This document shows, in pieces, positions 41,523 to 52,162 of a stretch of DNA of 64,000 nt (position 1 is its first letter; each line of letters starts with the position of its first letter). The stretch is from contig NZ_CP113865.1 of assembly GCF_026810225.1 (NCBI RefSeq), positions 2,168,501 to 2,232,500 of the forward strand. The letters run 5' to 3'. Under the pieces are notes generated by a model. The model was not told where the DNA came from and did no database searches. It worked only from the letters and a program-made list of their open reading frames with translations. Made by a program: the position numbers and the translations under genes. The DNA is from Caldicellulosiruptor morganii. Lineage in GTDB: Bacteria > Bacillota > Thermoanaerobacteria > Caldicellulosiruptorales > Caldicellulosiruptoraceae.

Positions 41523-44500
41523 TTACTGATTACCGAACAGGATTTCATATGTTGCATTGGCGATTGCTATGTCACACTGTGCCCAGAATCTGTGATACCT
41601 GAACTCCGGTGCCTGCCCGGCATTGTATGCTGAAACCAGCTTCTGCCAGTCAGGATCCTGTTTGTACTTGCTCCTTATGTCTATAAACTTCACTCCACTC
41701 TTTATTACATCCCCGTTCGGCATCTTCCCTGTCCAGCCCGCTGGAATGTATACCTCTTGCTCAAAGAACCTCTTGTAATCCCCTCTCTTCTCGGGTGCCG
41801 ACAAACCTTTGTCATCCCTGTATAAGTTCCACATCCTGTCAAGCAGCTCTTTCGCCAAATTCTTCGCTGCTTCATCAAATACTCCGTACTTCTTCGTCGC
41901 CGCACTGTAGTACAAAAGCGCATTCGCAAGTGATGCAGTTATTCCTAAATCTGTTCCATAATCCACTACCTTCACATGCAGATTTGGATTGCCCGTATAT
42001 GTCCCATTCCATGTATCCGGCTGGCCGCTCCAGTCAAGTGTCGACGGTATCGCAAATGTACCATCACTGTTAAGCTTCACTACACTCTTTACCCAGCTTA
42101 CCCACTTCTCAAGCAATGCTCCTGCATCCCTGTCTCCTGTTACATAGTAGTACTCTGCTACCCTCTGCATCGACCATGCCTGGAATCCAAACCATGTGTT
42201 GCTGCCAGGATCATGGTATACCGGGTTCGGCTCATATGCCATACCATAAAATGTCGCTGTCCCTGCCGGATACTTCTCATATCTACCATTCCATGAATTG
42301 GTCGCTCCGCCTGCTATCGCTCCCTCAGCTGATTGCAGCCATCTGTAAAATTCTACCTGCCTCTTCAAGCTCTTCGCCCAGTCATTCGCCCCGTTCGGTG
42401 ACTTCGGCTTCATATCACTATCATTAGCCAACACCCATGCTGCCATCGGATTTTGATATCCAAAGTGCGCATGGCTACAACCTATCTTCCACGACCATGT
42501 CCCGTCAAGAGCTCCACCCCATGCATAGTACCATGACAGCAGATAGTGCGCACTTCCATATCCTGTTGCACCAGCTGCGTACTTGTCCTGGCACCCCAAT
42601 GGCTTGAAATACTTGTCAAACATCGCATACCTCAAATAGTCGCCCATCTTCGCTGCCTTCGCTACATAGCTGCTTATCTCATTGAGCTTGCCCTGTTGCT
42701 TTGCCCATTCCTTCGCCCAGTATGTCGCCTGTATTGCCCTCGCATCTGCATCCGGTGCATTAGTATATCTCCATTGCTTCGCATAATTCTGATCCTTGAT
42801 AAACAGATCCAAAAATCCATTCGGTCCGCCCCACTTAAATGTCTCCCAGCTCGGATGTGGCACTGTCTCCCATACAGACTCCTCCGGCCCTCTCTGGAAC
42901 GTGTTGATAAATGATGCTCTGCTTACTCCATCTCCTCTCCTGCCATATCCATACCAGTTGTCTACGTCCATCAACCAGTGCATCCCATACATCATCTGTG
43001 TACCATATGTGTTAACCAGCTCACTGTGCAAAGGATCCTGCCCAACCGGTACGTCAAACTCAAGCGGTGATGGATACTTGTCCGGTGTCTCCCATTCTCC
43101 TGCATATGTCGCTGGCTTGCTCGGATTGTATCCTCCCATCGGCTGATCCTCTGCTGATGGTATCATATACTTCTCAAGCGTATCCCATGCCGTCTTGAAC
43201 TTGCTCCAGTCACCTGTCAACTTCCCATATACCGCCTCAAGCCATACATAGTACGAAAATGCTTCACTTGTCGTCAAATGTCCATAATCAGGTGCCTCAC
43301 ATATCAACGTCTCCACTGAATGATATGGTATCCCGTCCTGGTTAAAATAGCCGTTTGCCGGATCATGTATCTTGTTCCACAACCACATAAATCTCTGCCC
43401 GTATACACCAAGTCCACTGCTCGATGTCGGTGTCGGAGTAGGTGTTGGGGTAGTTGTTGCTGTCGGCGTCGGTGTCGGGGTTGGTGTAATTGTAGGTGTC
43501 GGAGTTGGCGTTGCTGTCGGGGTCGGTGCCGGGGTTGGTGTCACTCCACCCGCCGGCTTTGTACCCCTGCTCGGCTCTTTGCCCCATACTATCGCATCAT
43601 CTATATACCCTGTTACCTTCTCGTTCTCTATATAGCTCGTCACACTTCTTACCGAATAGTCATTTGACTGATTGTAGCTGCCACTGCTCTTCTGTATGCT
43701 TAGCCTTATCTCCTTCGTGCTCTGACCCGCTGCCAAAACACCTGCTCCACTCTTAAAACCTACCTCTACATAATAGTCCGCTCCGCCTGCATTCGCCCCA
43801 AGCTTCACAAACTTCACATCTATATATGCAGGATTTATGCTGCTTGCTACACTTACACTCTGCGTCGCCTCTCCATCTATCGTGTACCAGTATCTTACCT
43901 TAACCCTGCTAAGATCTACCGCCGTCGTCCCTACATTCTCTATCTTTATCTTCGGATTCAATACATTCGTCGTACTACTCAAATTACCATTCGCATACCA
44001 TACCTTGATCTGGGCGTTCCTGCTCGGCTCTTTGCCCCATACAAGTACATCATCTATATACCCTGTTACCTTCTCGTTCTCTATATAGCTCGTCACACTC
44101 CTTACCGAATAGTCATTCGACTGATTGTAGCTGCCGCTGCCCTTCTGTATGCTTAGCCTTATCTCCTTCGTGCTCTGACCCGCTGCCAAAACACCTGCTC
44201 CACTCTTAAAACCTACCTCTACATAATAGTCCGCTCCGCCTGCATTCGCCCTAAGCTTCACAAACTTCACATCTATATATGCAGGATTTATGCTGCTTGC
44301 TACACTTACATTCTGCGTCGCCTCTCCATCTATCGTGTACCAGTATCTTACCTTAACCCTGCTAAGATCTACCGCCGTCGTCCCTACATTCTCTATCTTT
44401 ATCTTCGGATTCAATACATTCGTCGTACTACTCAAATTACCATTCGCATACCATACCTTCAGCGCACCGTAACTCTCACTCGGTGTCCAGTAACTCCCAC

Positions 44501-45140
44501 CTGCCGGTGATGCCGTCGGTGCTGGTGTTGGCATTACACTCACTGTCGGTGTCGGGGTCGGCGTTGGTGTGGATGTCGGCCTTGGCGTTGCTGTCGCTGT
44601 AGGTGTAGGTGTTGGAGTTGGTGTCGATGTTACTGTCGGCGTTGGCGTTGGTGTTGCTGTGCTTGTCGGTGCAGGTGTCGCTCCTCCCGGCTCCTGCCCC
44701 CATACCAGAACTCCATCTACATACAGCGTTACCTTCGTATTTTCTCCATAATTCGTCATGCTCTGCATCCATGACCAGTCGTCTGCCTGATTGTAATTGC
44801 TCCAGTCATTCTTGTTAAACCTTACCTGTATATCCCCTGTGTCCTTTCCAGGCTGCAGCTGCCCAGCTCCACTGCTAAACCCTACCTCCAAGTAATAATC
44901 CGCTCCACTCACAGCGCTGCTCAGCTTCACAAACTTGAATGTCACATTGCTTGCTCCTATCTGTGCCCAGTCACATACCGCACTCTGCGGCTTGTCACCA
45001 TCCACCGTGTACCAGTATCTTATCTTAACCCTGCTAAGATCAACACTGCTGCTGCCTCCATTCACTATCTTAAACCATGGCCTTATTGATGCCGCACTCG
45101 CACTCGTCTCATTGTTCTTGTACAGTACCTTCAATCCACT
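41523..45140 (-). repeat. CBM3x3-GH48 cassette, copy 3 of 3 (celA)
   Basis: Collinear with copy 2 at an offset of 5548 bases. A few base differences are visible (for example near 42023, 42415, 42515 and 43308). The GH48 protein differs from the other two by one Ile to Met that I noticed. Confidence 0.92.
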
Positions 45141-47243
45141 TCCCGTACCAGGTGCACCCGTCGGTGTCGGGGTCGGTGTCGGAGTTACACTTACTGTTGG
45201 TGTCGGGGTCGCGGTTGGCGTTGGTGTTGGGGTAACTGTCACCGTCGGTGTTGGGGTCGGAGTTGGTGTTGCTGTTGCTGTTGGTGCAGGTGTGGATGTT
45301 GCAGCACCCGGCTCTAAACCCCATACCTTAACATCTCCATCATAAAGTGCAATATACTTGGTTTTTACAACCTGACCCGATGTTACACTTCTTATATCCT
45401 GATATGAAAAGTCATTGCTGGAATCCCATGTAACATTTTGTGGATATGCCATTCTAAATTGAACTTCTTTCTTGTACTTGTCCTGCCCACCAGGATAAAT
45501 CAGTGTTCCCGTAAAGTCAACCAGAACATAGTAAATATTCTTGCTTGCATCCCATACATATGGTCCGCTGACCTTTGCACCCTGATTGTAGCTTGTGCTA
45601 AGAGTTACATTGCTTGCACTGTATCCAGCCTTAATTAGCTCACTCAAATCTACGAAATATCTGAATTTAAGTTTGTCTGTTGCTCTTGCCGGCCAACCAC
45701 TCTGATTGTTAACAACAGCCTTTATCTCAAGGAAGTTAGTTCCACTTGCATTAACTCCTGCTTCTACAAAGAATTCGTCATTTGTTGGCGTCTCTATTGC
45801 TTTGAAATCAGGAATAGGATTGCCACCATACAATAGATACATCTTTGCAAGCGCACCAACAAAGCCTGCGTTGTAGTCACATGCCACCTCATTGTTAACA
45901 TAATTGCTAATGTCATCTGTATAACTGTCATCAGAACCAGGTCCACCTACCAAAGCACCATATAGAGTATGTCTATGGTATGATGGAATGCTCATGCTAT
46001 CCGCCCATGAGCTATGCGCAGTTCTATGATGTGGTCTCTTTGGCGGATTTGTGCCAAATCCAACTACAAAGCTTCTTCCAGCAGAACCCAGTGCATAATC
46101 TATTTGACTTTCTCCAAATTTTCTATAAGTATCCTTTTTACTTGCTGGACAGCCACTCCAGTCACTGTATACAAACGCCAGAAATGCCTGTGTTGTGGCA
46201 TATCTCAATGAACCCCACTGATCCAACCATGCCAATCCCTTAGGTGTATATCTTATCCTCTGCCCGTTGTAGCCTGTTGTCCAGTAGTCCAGATTGCTCT
46301 CAATTATCTGTTTATAAGTATCTTTGCCTGTTATTTTTGCCAGTAAAAGCGCAGCTCCATTGTGCACATCATCCCAGCAGTGTGCCCACTTGTAATCTAC
46401 AGTGGTGCTACCTTGTAATTTAGGCCAATTTTGAACATATGACTCAGCTTTACTTAAATATGTGCTATCATTTGTTGCTAAATACAGCCATGCGCCTGCC
46501 CACGAAAGTTCATCATAAAATCCGCTCCATGAGTTATAATATCCATTTGCAGCAGTATACCCAGCATCACTCTTTGTTACTTCTGCAAATTCATATAAAT
46601 CTTTTGCATGTTGCAAATATGTTGCAGCCTTCGTTGGGTTGGTATCCCTTAAAACTATTGACGCTGCCGCCAGTGATGCCGCTGTTTCAGCAACCACTGC
46701 TGAACCAGGACTGCTCTGTGTCACTTTGAATGAAGGTCTTTCCATCTGCATTACTTCAGCCGGTCCCCACCACGCATGATCTTTACTACCATCACCAACT
46801 TGATAGTAGTAAACATATTTGCTTGGATGACATTTTACAAAATAGTCGTTTGCCCATTCAATCTGTTTCAATATCCAGTCCAATTGTCCGCTTTTAACAA
46901 ATGCATCTTTGTATTCATATACTGCCCACGACAACATTGCTGCTGTGTATGACATTGGCAAATTAAACTTAACATGATCACCAGCATCATACCAGCCACC
47001 TGTTAAATCAAGTCCATTGTCTTGCCCATCTTTAAGTCCAGAGTCACCACGCCAGTTGTTTCTTATCCAGCTTGGCAGTTTACCTGACATCTGGAATTCA
47101 TAGAACATTATAGCCTTTTGCAAAGCTTCACCATAATTGTAGGCACCCGCCTGTGCCTTCTGCAATGGCATAACGCCCGTAAACATAACCAGAATAAAAA
47201 TGAGCGCTACCACCATCGCACTTACTTTTCTGAAACGTCTCAT
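41523..47243 (-). CDS. celA: CelA: processive cellulase GH9-CBM3c-CBM3-CBM3-CBM3-GH48
   Basis: The product, 1906 residues from ATG 47243, has a signal peptide (ending about QKAQAG). The GH9 domain (about 33-455) has [14 protein letters not shown] and [20 protein letters not shown]3c (about 484-644) is followed by CBM3 modules near 708, 931 and 1079 and GH48 (about 1274-1906) with [16 protein letters not shown]. This is the CelA architecture, the main cellulase of the genus, in which processive GH9 endoglucanase and GH48 exoglucanase cooperate. ATG 47243 is chosen because AGAGGAGG lies nine bases upstream; an in-frame start 25 codons earlier lies in the -35 box of the promoter. It is first of four leftward cellulase genes. 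Linkers of 45-60 residues are likely glycosylated. Confidence 0.97.
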   Translation of the reverse strand: MRRFRKVSAMVVALIFILVMFTGVMPLQKAQAGAYNYGEALQKAIMFYEFQMSGKLPSWIRNNWRGDSGLKDGQDNGLDLTGGWYDAGDHVKFNLPMSYTAAMLSWAVYEYKDAFVKSGQLDWILKQIEWANDYFVKCHPSKYVYYYQVGDGSKDHAWWGPAEVMQMERPSFKVTQSSPGSAVVAETAASLAAASIVLRDTNPTKAATYLQHAKDLYEFAEVTKSDAGYTAANGYYNSWSGFYDELSWAGAWLYLATNDSTYLSKAESYVQNWPKLQGSTTVDYKWAHCWDDVHNGAALLLAKITGKDTYKQIIESNLDYWTTGYNGQRIRYTPKGLAWLDQWGSLRYATTQAFLAFVYSDWSGCPASKKDTYRKFGESQIDYALGSAGRSFVVGFGTNPPKRPHHRTAHSSWADSMSIPSYHRHTLYGALVGGPGSDDSYTDDISNYVNNEVACDYNAGFVGALAKMYLLYGGNPIPDFKAIETPTNDEFFVEAGVNASGTNFLEIKAVVNNQSGWPARATDKLKFRYFVDLSELIKAGYSASNVTLSTSYNQGAKVSGPYVWDASKNIYYVLVDFTGTLIYPGGQDKYKKEVQFRMAYPQNVTWDSSNDFSYQDIRSVTSGQVVKTKYIALYDGDVKVWGLEPGAATSTPAPTATATPTPTPTPTVTVTPTPTPTATPTPTVSVTPTPTPTPTGAPGTGSGLKVLYKNNETSASAASIRPWFKIVNGGSSSVDLSRVKIRYWYTVDGDKPQSAVCDWAQIGASNVTFKFVKLSSAVSGADYYLEVGFSSGAGQLQPGKDTGDIQVRFNKNDWSNYNQADDWSWMQSMTNYGENTKVTLYVDGVLVWGQEPGGATPAPTSTATPTPTPTVTSTPTPTPTPTATATPRPTSTPTPTPTPTVSVMPTPAPTASPAGGSYWTPSESYGALKVWYANGNLSSTTNVLNPKIKIENVGTTAVDLSRVKVRYWYTIDGEATQNVSVASSINPAYIDVKFVKLRANAGGADYYVEVGFKSGAGVLAAGQSTKEIRLSIQKGSGSYNQSNDYSVRSVTSYIENEKVTGYIDDVLVWGKEPSRNAQIKVWYANGNLSSTTNVLNPKIKIENVGTTAVDLSRVKVRYWYTIDGEATQSVSVASSINPAYIDVKFVKLGANAGGADYYVEVGFKSGAGVLAAGQSTKEIRLSIQKSSGSYNQSNDYSVRSVTSYIENEKVTGYIDDAIVWGKEPSRGTKPAGGVTPTPAPTPTATPTPTPTITPTPTPTPTATTTPTPTPTPTSSSGLGVYGQRFMWLWNKIHDPANGYFNQDGIPYHSVETLICEAPDYGHLTTSEAFSYYVWLEAVYGKLTGDWSKFKTAWDTLEKYMIPSAEDQPMGGYNPSKPATYAGEWETPDKYPSPLEFDVPVGQDPLHSELVNTYGTQMMYGMHWLMDVDNWYGYGRRGDGVSRASFINTFQRGPEESVWETVPHPSWETFKWGGPNGFLDLFIKDQNYAKQWRYTNAPDADARAIQATYWAKEWAKQQGKLNEISSYVAKAAKMGDYLRYAMFDKYFKPLGCQDKYAAGATGYGSAHYLLSWYYAWGGALDGTWSWKIGCSHAHFGYQNPMAAWVLANDSDMKPKSPNGANDWAKSLKRQVEFYRWLQSAEGAIAGGATNSWNGRYEKYPAGTATFYGMAYEPNPVYHDPGSNTWFGFQAWSMQRVAEYYYVTGDRDAGALLEKWVSWVKSVVKLNSDGTFAIPSTLDWSGQPDTWNGTYTGNPNLHVKVVDYGTDLGITASLANALLYYSAATKKYGVFDEAAKNLAKELLDRMWNLYRDDKGLSAPEKRGDYKRFFEQEVYIPAGWTGKMPNGDVIKSGVKFIDIRSKYKQDPDWQKLVSAYNAGQAPEFRYHRFWAQCDIAIANATYEILFGNQ

Positions 47244-47288
47244 TTGATTTAAACCTCCTCTACTAATGTATATTTTATTTTCAATTTT

Positions 47289-47318
47289 ATTATAATATCC
47301 AAAAGCACGCAAGTTCAA
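47289..47318 (-). promoter_or_regulatory. Candidate celA promoter
   Basis: Minus-strand TTGAAC (47313-47318) and TATAAT (47289-47294) are 18 bases apart, with the TATAAT about 45 bases upstream of ATG 47243. It rules out the longer frame that starts at 47318. Confidence 0.65.
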
Positions 47319-47823
47319 TTGAATTTTTTTGTTTATATTGTTTGCTTTTTTGTAGGGATTAACACTATTATAAAGTGCTTATTTTTCTTAAAATTGCTAT
47401 AATTAAAGTATCATTTACTTAATTACATATCATTTGGAACTGTTTTTGTGTATTTTTTTGATATTCAATGTCAATAAAATGCAACTTCATCGTTTCAAAA
47501 AATAAACACGTACAAATCATATAGAAAATTTACATTACAAATGTCATTTATTGCACATAACAAATTTTCTTTGTCTTATTAATTATAAAAATTTTTAACA
47601 TTTTGTTTAATATTTTGTCTGCAAAATTTTATAACTCAACTTTTTCAGTTAGGATTTTATATTTGTCATAATCTCCTGACACTATTCTTTATCCTCATCA
47701 ATCTTGACAACTTGCTTCTCTTCAATTAACATGTTTGATATAAAATTGTGTTGCATAAAAGAAACAGTTAATTTTCATTGCAATGCAAACCGATTTTGAA
47801 AACTGAATATTTTCGATAGGCTG
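47319..47823. other. Divergent AT-rich intergenic region between celA and the metE riboswitch
   Basis: About 500 bases, strongly AT-rich, with no open frame or RNA gene that I can support. Apart from the promoter candidates at either end, nothing specific was identified. Confidence 0.6.
47704..47732 (+). promoter_or_regulatory. Candidate promoter of the riboswitch-metE transcript
   Basis: TTGACA (47704-47709) and TAACAT (47727-47732) are 17 bases apart, about 90 bases upstream of the riboswitch P1 helix. Confidence 0.45.
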
Positions 47824-48085
47824 CTTTACCATCAAGCAGGTGCCACATATGTGGCTTAATAGGGAAAGCGGTGAAAATCCGCTGCAGCCCCCGCTACTGT
47901 GAGCAGTGACATGCCCTTAAATTAAACGCCACTGGAAAGTCTGGTTCTGCAAAAATCAATTAATGCTTGCAGGGCTTGCTTTCCGGGAAGGTAAAAGGGC
48001 TATGGATGACCTGCGAGCCAGGAGACCTGCCTGCTTGAGATGCCTTGCACTGTCTTCGGTGGGAAGCACAGTCAGGGTGGTAAAG
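47824..48085 (+). ncRNA. Cobalamin (B12) riboswitch
   Basis: The leader contains AATAGGGAAAGCGGTGAAAA, GCCACTGGAAAG and the B12 box GCCAGGAGACCTGCCT, the conserved core of the cobalamin aptamer. The closing P1 helix is CTTTACCATC (47824-47833) with GGTGGTAAAG (48076-48085), ten pairs including one wobble. It precedes metE, the B12-independent methionine synthase. B12-bound RNA is expected to switch expression off, since a B12-dependent enzyme would then suffice. Confidence 0.93.
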
Positions 48086-48254
48086 ACCGCTTACAAAAAA
48101 GAAGGGTTATTCTGCCCCTTTGCCCTGTAAAAGTAGCTTCTTTTCTTTTTGTATAAACTTGCAATTACAGGGTTTAAAAAAGCAAAATAAAGAGGTCTTT
48201 ACTGCCTTGATTTATGTTAAATTTTTCTTAAAATGGCGGTAAAGACCTTTTGTT
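48079..48254 (+). terminator. Riboswitch expression platform with terminator and antiterminator
   Basis: Terminator: GGTCTTTACTGCC (48194-48206) pairs with GGCGGTAAAGACC (48235-48247), 13 pairs with one wobble, and a T-rich tract follows. Antiterminator: GGTAAAGAC (within 48079-48088) can pair with GTCTTTAC (48195-48202), but these bases overlap the 3' strand of P1 (48076-48085). P1 and the antiterminator are therefore mutually exclusive, giving ligand-dependent termination. Confidence 0.85.
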
Positions 48255-48306
48255 TTTTGTTTATCCTCTACAAGGCAAAATTTTTGCAAGGAGGTTGAAG
48301 TTTGAT

Positions 48307-50580
48307 ATGATTTCAGTGGTTGGTTTTCCAAGGATAGGTGAAAACAGAGAACTTAAAAAGTGGGTAGAAAGCTATCTTGATAAAAAGCTTTCAAAAGAAC
48401 AGCTCATTCAAAATTCAAAAGAACTAAAAAAGAAACACTGGCAGATTCAAAAAGAGCATGGCATTGATTTGATTCCATCAAATGATTTTTCATTCTACGA
48501 TACCTTTCTGGATCATGCAATGCTTGTAAATGCAATCCCTGCCGGGTACAAAAATCTTGGCAAAGAAGAGCTTGACACTTATTTTGCCTTGGCTAAAGGT
48601 TATCAGACACAAAATCTTGATTTAAAAGCACTTCCTATGAAAAAGTGGTTTTTTACAAACTATCACTACATTGTGCCAGAGATAACTTCTGATACCGAAT
48701 TTAAACTTTCTTCAACAAAGCCTTTTGATGAGTTTGAAGAAGCACTTTCAATCGGAATTAAAACAAAACCTGTTATAATCGGTGCACTGACCTTCTTAAA
48801 ACTTGCAAAGAAAATAGATGTTAGTATTTATGAAAAAGCTTTCTGGGTGAATCTTCTTTCTGTTTATATTCAAATACTGGACAGGTTTAAAACTCTTGGT
48901 GCTGAGTTTATCCAGATTGATGAACCGGTACTTGTGACAGATCTGACTCAAGCAGATATTGAGCTTTTTGATAATTTTTACAGGCAATTGCTTTCTCAAA
49001 AAGGCAATCTCAAAATCATACTTCAGACCTACTTTGGTGATATCAGAGACATCTATGAAAAACTTTTTACTCTTGATTTTGACGCTATTGGTCTTGACTT
49101 TGTGGATGGAAAATATAACCTGGAGCTTATCAAAAAGTTCGGGTATCCCAGAGGCAAGCTTTTAATAGCCGGAATTGTAAATGGAAGAAATGTGTTTAAA
49201 AATAGCTACAAAGAAAGTCTTGAGATTCTGAACACTCTCTCAAATTATGTTGACAAAAAGGATATTGTAATTTCAACATCATGCTCTTTGATGTTTGTCC
49301 CCTATTCTTTGAAATTTGAAACTCAGCTTGACAGCAGCAAAAAGAAGTATTTAGCCTTTGCAGAAGAAAAGCTAAAAGAGCTTAATGAATTAAACATTCT
49401 CTTTAATGATAAAAATTACACCCAGAACAGCTCATATATTTACAACACTCAGCTTTTTGAAGAAATGAAGGCAAATAAGTTCTCAGACATAAACACAGTT
49501 GTAAACAATCTCAGGGATGATGACTTTGAAAGAAAACCATGCTTTGAAGAAAGAATCAAAATACAAAAGGATGTTCTAAAGCTTCCAAAACTTCCTACAA
49601 CCACGATAGGATCTTTTCCACAAACTCCAGATGTGCGAAAAGCAAGAAGCGAACTTAAAAATGGCAGGATAACATTTGAAGAATATGATAAATTTATCAA
49701 ACAAAAAATTGAAAATGTCATAAAACTTCAGGAAGAAATAGGCTTGGACGTTCTGGTCCACGGTGAATACGAAAGAAACGACATGGTGGAGTTTTTTGGC
49801 GAAAACTTGGAAGGATTTATCATCACCAAAAATGGCTGGGTTCAATCTTACGGTACAAGGTGTGTAAAGCCACCAATCATATTTTCAGATATCAAAAGAA
49901 AAAGACCAATCACAGTTGAGTATATAAAATACGCACAAAGCCTTACTGCAAAGCCTGTAAAAGGAATTTTAACCGGACCTGTTACAATACTCAACTGGTC
50001 GTTTGTACGCGAAGACATACCGCTTAAAGATGTTGCATTTCAGCTTGCACTTGCAATAAAAGAGGAAGTGCTGGATCTTGAAAAAGAAGGAGTGAAGATT
50101 ATTCAAATTGATGAAGCGGCATTGATTGAAAAGTTACCACTGAGAAAAGCATACCATAAAGATTACTTAGACTGGGCAATAAAAGCCTTCAAACTGACAT
50201 GTTCCAAAGTAAAGCCTGAAACTCAAATTCATACCCATATGTGTTACAGCAACTTTGATGATCTTTTAGATGAAATTGCAAGGATGGATGTTGACGTCAT
50301 CACATTCGAGGCTGCAAAGTCAGACTTTACAATTTTGGATAGCATTAAAAAGAGCAACTTGAAGTCTGAAGTGGGTCCCGGGGTGTTTGATGTCCACTCC
50401 CCAAGGATTGTGCCAAAAGAAGAAATGAAAGATCTCATTCTAAAGATGATTGAAAAAATTGGACTTGATCGACTGTGGATAAATCCTGACTGTGGTCTTA
50501 AGACAAGAAAGGAAGAAGAGGCTTTCCCCACTTTGCATAACATGGTTTTGGCAGCGTGGGAAGTTAGAAATAATTTATAG
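48307..50580 (+). CDS. metE: Cobalamin-independent methionine synthase
   Basis: The 757-residue protein begins MISVVGFPRIGENRELKKW and has the usual two-barrel MetE layout. The C-terminal barrel starts near TTIGSFPQTPDVRKAR. Zinc and homocysteine residues are seen in IHTHMCYSNF, ITFEAAKSD and NPDCGLKTR. It transfers a methyl group from methyl-tetrahydropteroyl-polyglutamate to homocysteine. The start is ATG 48307 with AAGGAGG 12 bases upstream; an upstream in-frame TTG at 48250 lies inside the terminator T tract and was rejected. It is controlled by the B12 riboswitch immediately upstream. Monocistronic, ending at a bidirectional hairpin. Confidence 0.97.
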   Translation: MISVVGFPRIGENRELKKWVESYLDKKLSKEQLIQNSKELKKKHWQIQKEHGIDLIPSNDFSFYDTFLDHAMLVNAIPAGYKNLGKEELDTYFALAKGYQTQNLDLKALPMKKWFFTNYHYIVPEITSDTEFKLSSTKPFDEFEEALSIGIKTKPVIIGALTFLKLAKKIDVSIYEKAFWVNLLSVYIQILDRFKTLGAEFIQIDEPVLVTDLTQADIELFDNFYRQLLSQKGNLKIILQTYFGDIRDIYEKLFTLDFDAIGLDFVDGKYNLELIKKFGYPRGKLLIAGIVNGRNVFKNSYKESLEILNTLSNYVDKKDIVISTSCSLMFVPYSLKFETQLDSSKKKYLAFAEEKLKELNELNILFNDKNYTQNSSYIYNTQLFEEMKANKFSDINTVVNNLRDDDFERKPCFEERIKIQKDVLKLPKLPTTTIGSFPQTPDVRKARSELKNGRITFEEYDKFIKQKIENVIKLQEEIGLDVLVHGEYERNDMVEFFGENLEGFIITKNGWVQSYGTRCVKPPIIFSDIKRKRPITVEYIKYAQSLTAKPVKGILTGPVTILNWSFVREDIPLKDVAFQLALAIKEEVLDLEKEGVKIIQIDEAALIEKLPLRKAYHKDYLDWAIKAFKLTCSKVKPETQIHTHMCYSNFDDLLDEIARMDVDVITFEAAKSDFTILDSIKKSNLKSEVGPGVFDVHSPRIVPKEEMKDLILKMIEKIGLDRLWINPDCGLKTRKEEEAFPTLHNMVLAAWEVRNNL

Positions 50581-50612
50581 CAAATTTGGCTCTTCTCCCA
50601 TAAAAGTAATAA

Positions 50613-50658
50613 AAGGCTGGGAAAATTTTCAGCATAAAACCCCCAGCCTTCTTTTTTT
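50613..50658. terminator. Bidirectional terminator between metE and the response-regulator gene
   Basis: AAGGCTGGG (50613-50621) and CCCAGCCTT (50642-50650) form a 9-bp stem followed by CTTTTTTT on the plus strand and by TTTTATT on the minus strand. It serves both converging genes. Confidence 0.85.
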
Positions 50659-52162
50659 ATGCTTTTCTGTATTTTTTTCTGAACTGATTGGGTGTCATGT
50701 TGCAAAGTTTCGTGAAGCACTGAATAAAATAGTCTGTGTCGTTGTACCCAACTGCCTGTGAAATTTCGTATATCTTCATATTAGTGGTCATCAAAAGCTT
50801 CTTTGCCTCTTCAATTCGTATCTTTTGCAAATAAGAGTTGAAATACATACCATGATGTTTCTTGAAAAGCTGCCCCAGGTACACAGGATTAAGATAAAAC
50901 TTCTGCGCAACAGATTTGAGTGTCAAGTTTTTATTGTAGTTTTCCCTAATATACTTTTCAAGCTCGCTCATGATACCATTGGACAGGCTAATTTTCCAAT
51001 GCTTGAACTTATTGAGTATTCCTTCACAAAACTTAATCATAACTTTTTCTATTTCCTCAACATTTGAAAACTCCAGCTTCAAGCCTGAAAACCACTCTAT
51101 ATAATCTTCCAGATTCAGTCCTATTTTATTAAAATAAGAGCTAATAGATACTACCACAAAGCTCAAATACGTCTTTAAAAAGTCAAGTTGATATCTTTCT
51201 TTTTTAATATCTTCCATCATCTCTTTAATTATCTTATGCAGGTCCCGGCTATCCTCTTCAATAGCTAAAATGAGTCTTCTATCATATTCTTTTGAATACA
51301 AGATCTCTTTTGAATTTGGCAGGTTATTGCTGTAAAATGTAATTCCTGTATGATTGTAAAAAAGTGAAAAGTTCAAAGAATATGCCGCTTCATAAATGGC
51401 CTCATAAAATTGGGTCAATTTTGTAATCTTTCTTGAAAAAGCAAACACAACCTCTTTAGCAAACTCAAGCATATTTTTTATTAACTGATATGCCTTTTTT
51501 ATATCCTCTTCGGAGGTTGCAAATGTGTAGTACCTGCCTTCAATCTCTGAAAACTCATAAATAAGTCCATCTTTTCCCAGCTGCTCAAAGCACTCTTTAA
51601 TTCTTGACAGCATATTTTCTATTTTCTCATCAAGAAAAAGGCTCAGCCAGTTAGACATTTCTTTAAAATAGATTATTCCAACATAAATCCCATTTTCTAT
51701 CTTTATATTGCTGTTTTCTAAAGTTTTTTTAAAACCTTTCTCAAGCTCACTCAGATTTTCGCCTTCTTTTATTAGTTCTCTTCTCTTGAGTTTTGACTTT
51801 ATTTTAAGGAGTGTGTCAACAAGCTCTTCCTCTTCAATGGGCTTTAATATATAATTTACAACACCGTGCTGGATAGCTTTTTTGGCATACTCAAAATCTG
51901 CATAACCACTGATAATTATCACTTCAGGCGGGTTTTTAATCTCCTTTTTAACCTTCTCAATAAGGTCAAGTCCGCCTAAAAGCGGAATTTTTATGTCACT
52001 GATGAGCACATCAACCTGCGTATCTTTCAAAAACTCAAAAGCAGAAAGACCATCTTCTGCCTCACCAACTATCTCAAACCCAAGCTCTCTCCAGTCAATC
52101 AAGTTTTTGAGCCCTTCTCTCATGAATACCTCATCTTCAACTATCAACACTCTGTATAGCAT
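50657..52162 (-). CDS. Two-component response regulator, YesN type (REC-AraC)
   Basis: The 501-residue protein has an N-terminal receiver domain with the acidic pair in LIVEDEVF, the phospho-acceptor Asp56 in VLISDIKIP, and conserved Lys in NYILKPIEEEE. A linker domain of about 250 residues follows. The last 100 residues are two AraC-type helix-turn-helix motifs (LTLKSVAQKFYLNPVYLGQLF and MKIYEISQAVGYNDTDYFIQ). YesN-like regulators usually control nearby sugar ABC transporters. The start overlaps the 3' end of the histidine-kinase gene by 26 bases. Last gene of the transporter operon. Confidence 0.93.
   Translation of the reverse strand: MLYRVLIVEDEVFMREGLKNLIDWRELGFEIVGEAEDGLSAFEFLKDTQVDVLISDIKIPLLGGLDLIEKVKKEIKNPPEVIIISGYADFEYAKKAIQHGVVNYILKPIEEEELVDTLLKIKSKLKRRELIKEGENLSELEKGFKKTLENSNIKIENGIYVGIIYFKEMSNWLSLFLDEKIENMLSRIKECFEQLGKDGLIYEFSEIEGRYYTFATSEEDIKKAYQLIKNMLEFAKEVVFAFSRKITKLTQFYEAIYEAAYSLNFSLFYNHTGITFYSNNLPNSKEILYSKEYDRRLILAIEEDSRDLHKIIKEMMEDIKKERYQLDFLKTYLSFVVVSISSYFNKIGLNLEDYIEWFSGLKLEFSNVEEIEKVMIKFCEGILNKFKHWKISLSNGIMSELEKYIRENYNKNLTLKSVAQKFYLNPVYLGQLFKKHHGMYFNSYLQKIRIEEAKKLLMTTNMKIYEISQAVGYNDTDYFIQCFTKLCNMTPNQFRKKYRKA

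Noticed and set aside
27110..45300. G-rich plus-strand stretches in the linkers (GGTGTTGGGGTTGGTG type) as G-quadruplexes
   Set aside because: The pattern follows from Thr and Pro codons on the coding strand. Mostly two-G runs would be weak at the growth temperature expected of this genus.
30952..47243. Possible frameshifts or truncations in the cellulases
   Set aside because: All four genes read through from signal peptide to the last catalytic domain with normal module lengths.
47244..47318. 25-residue N-terminal extension of CelA starting at 47318
   Set aside because: It would place the start codon inside the -35 box and ahead of the AGAGGAGG site that serves ATG 47243; the signal peptide begins at the later ATG.
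48250..48306. Longer metE starting at TTG 48250
   Set aside because: The TTG lies in the T tract of the riboswitch terminator, and ATG 48307 has a good AAGGAGG site and the normal MetE N-terminus.
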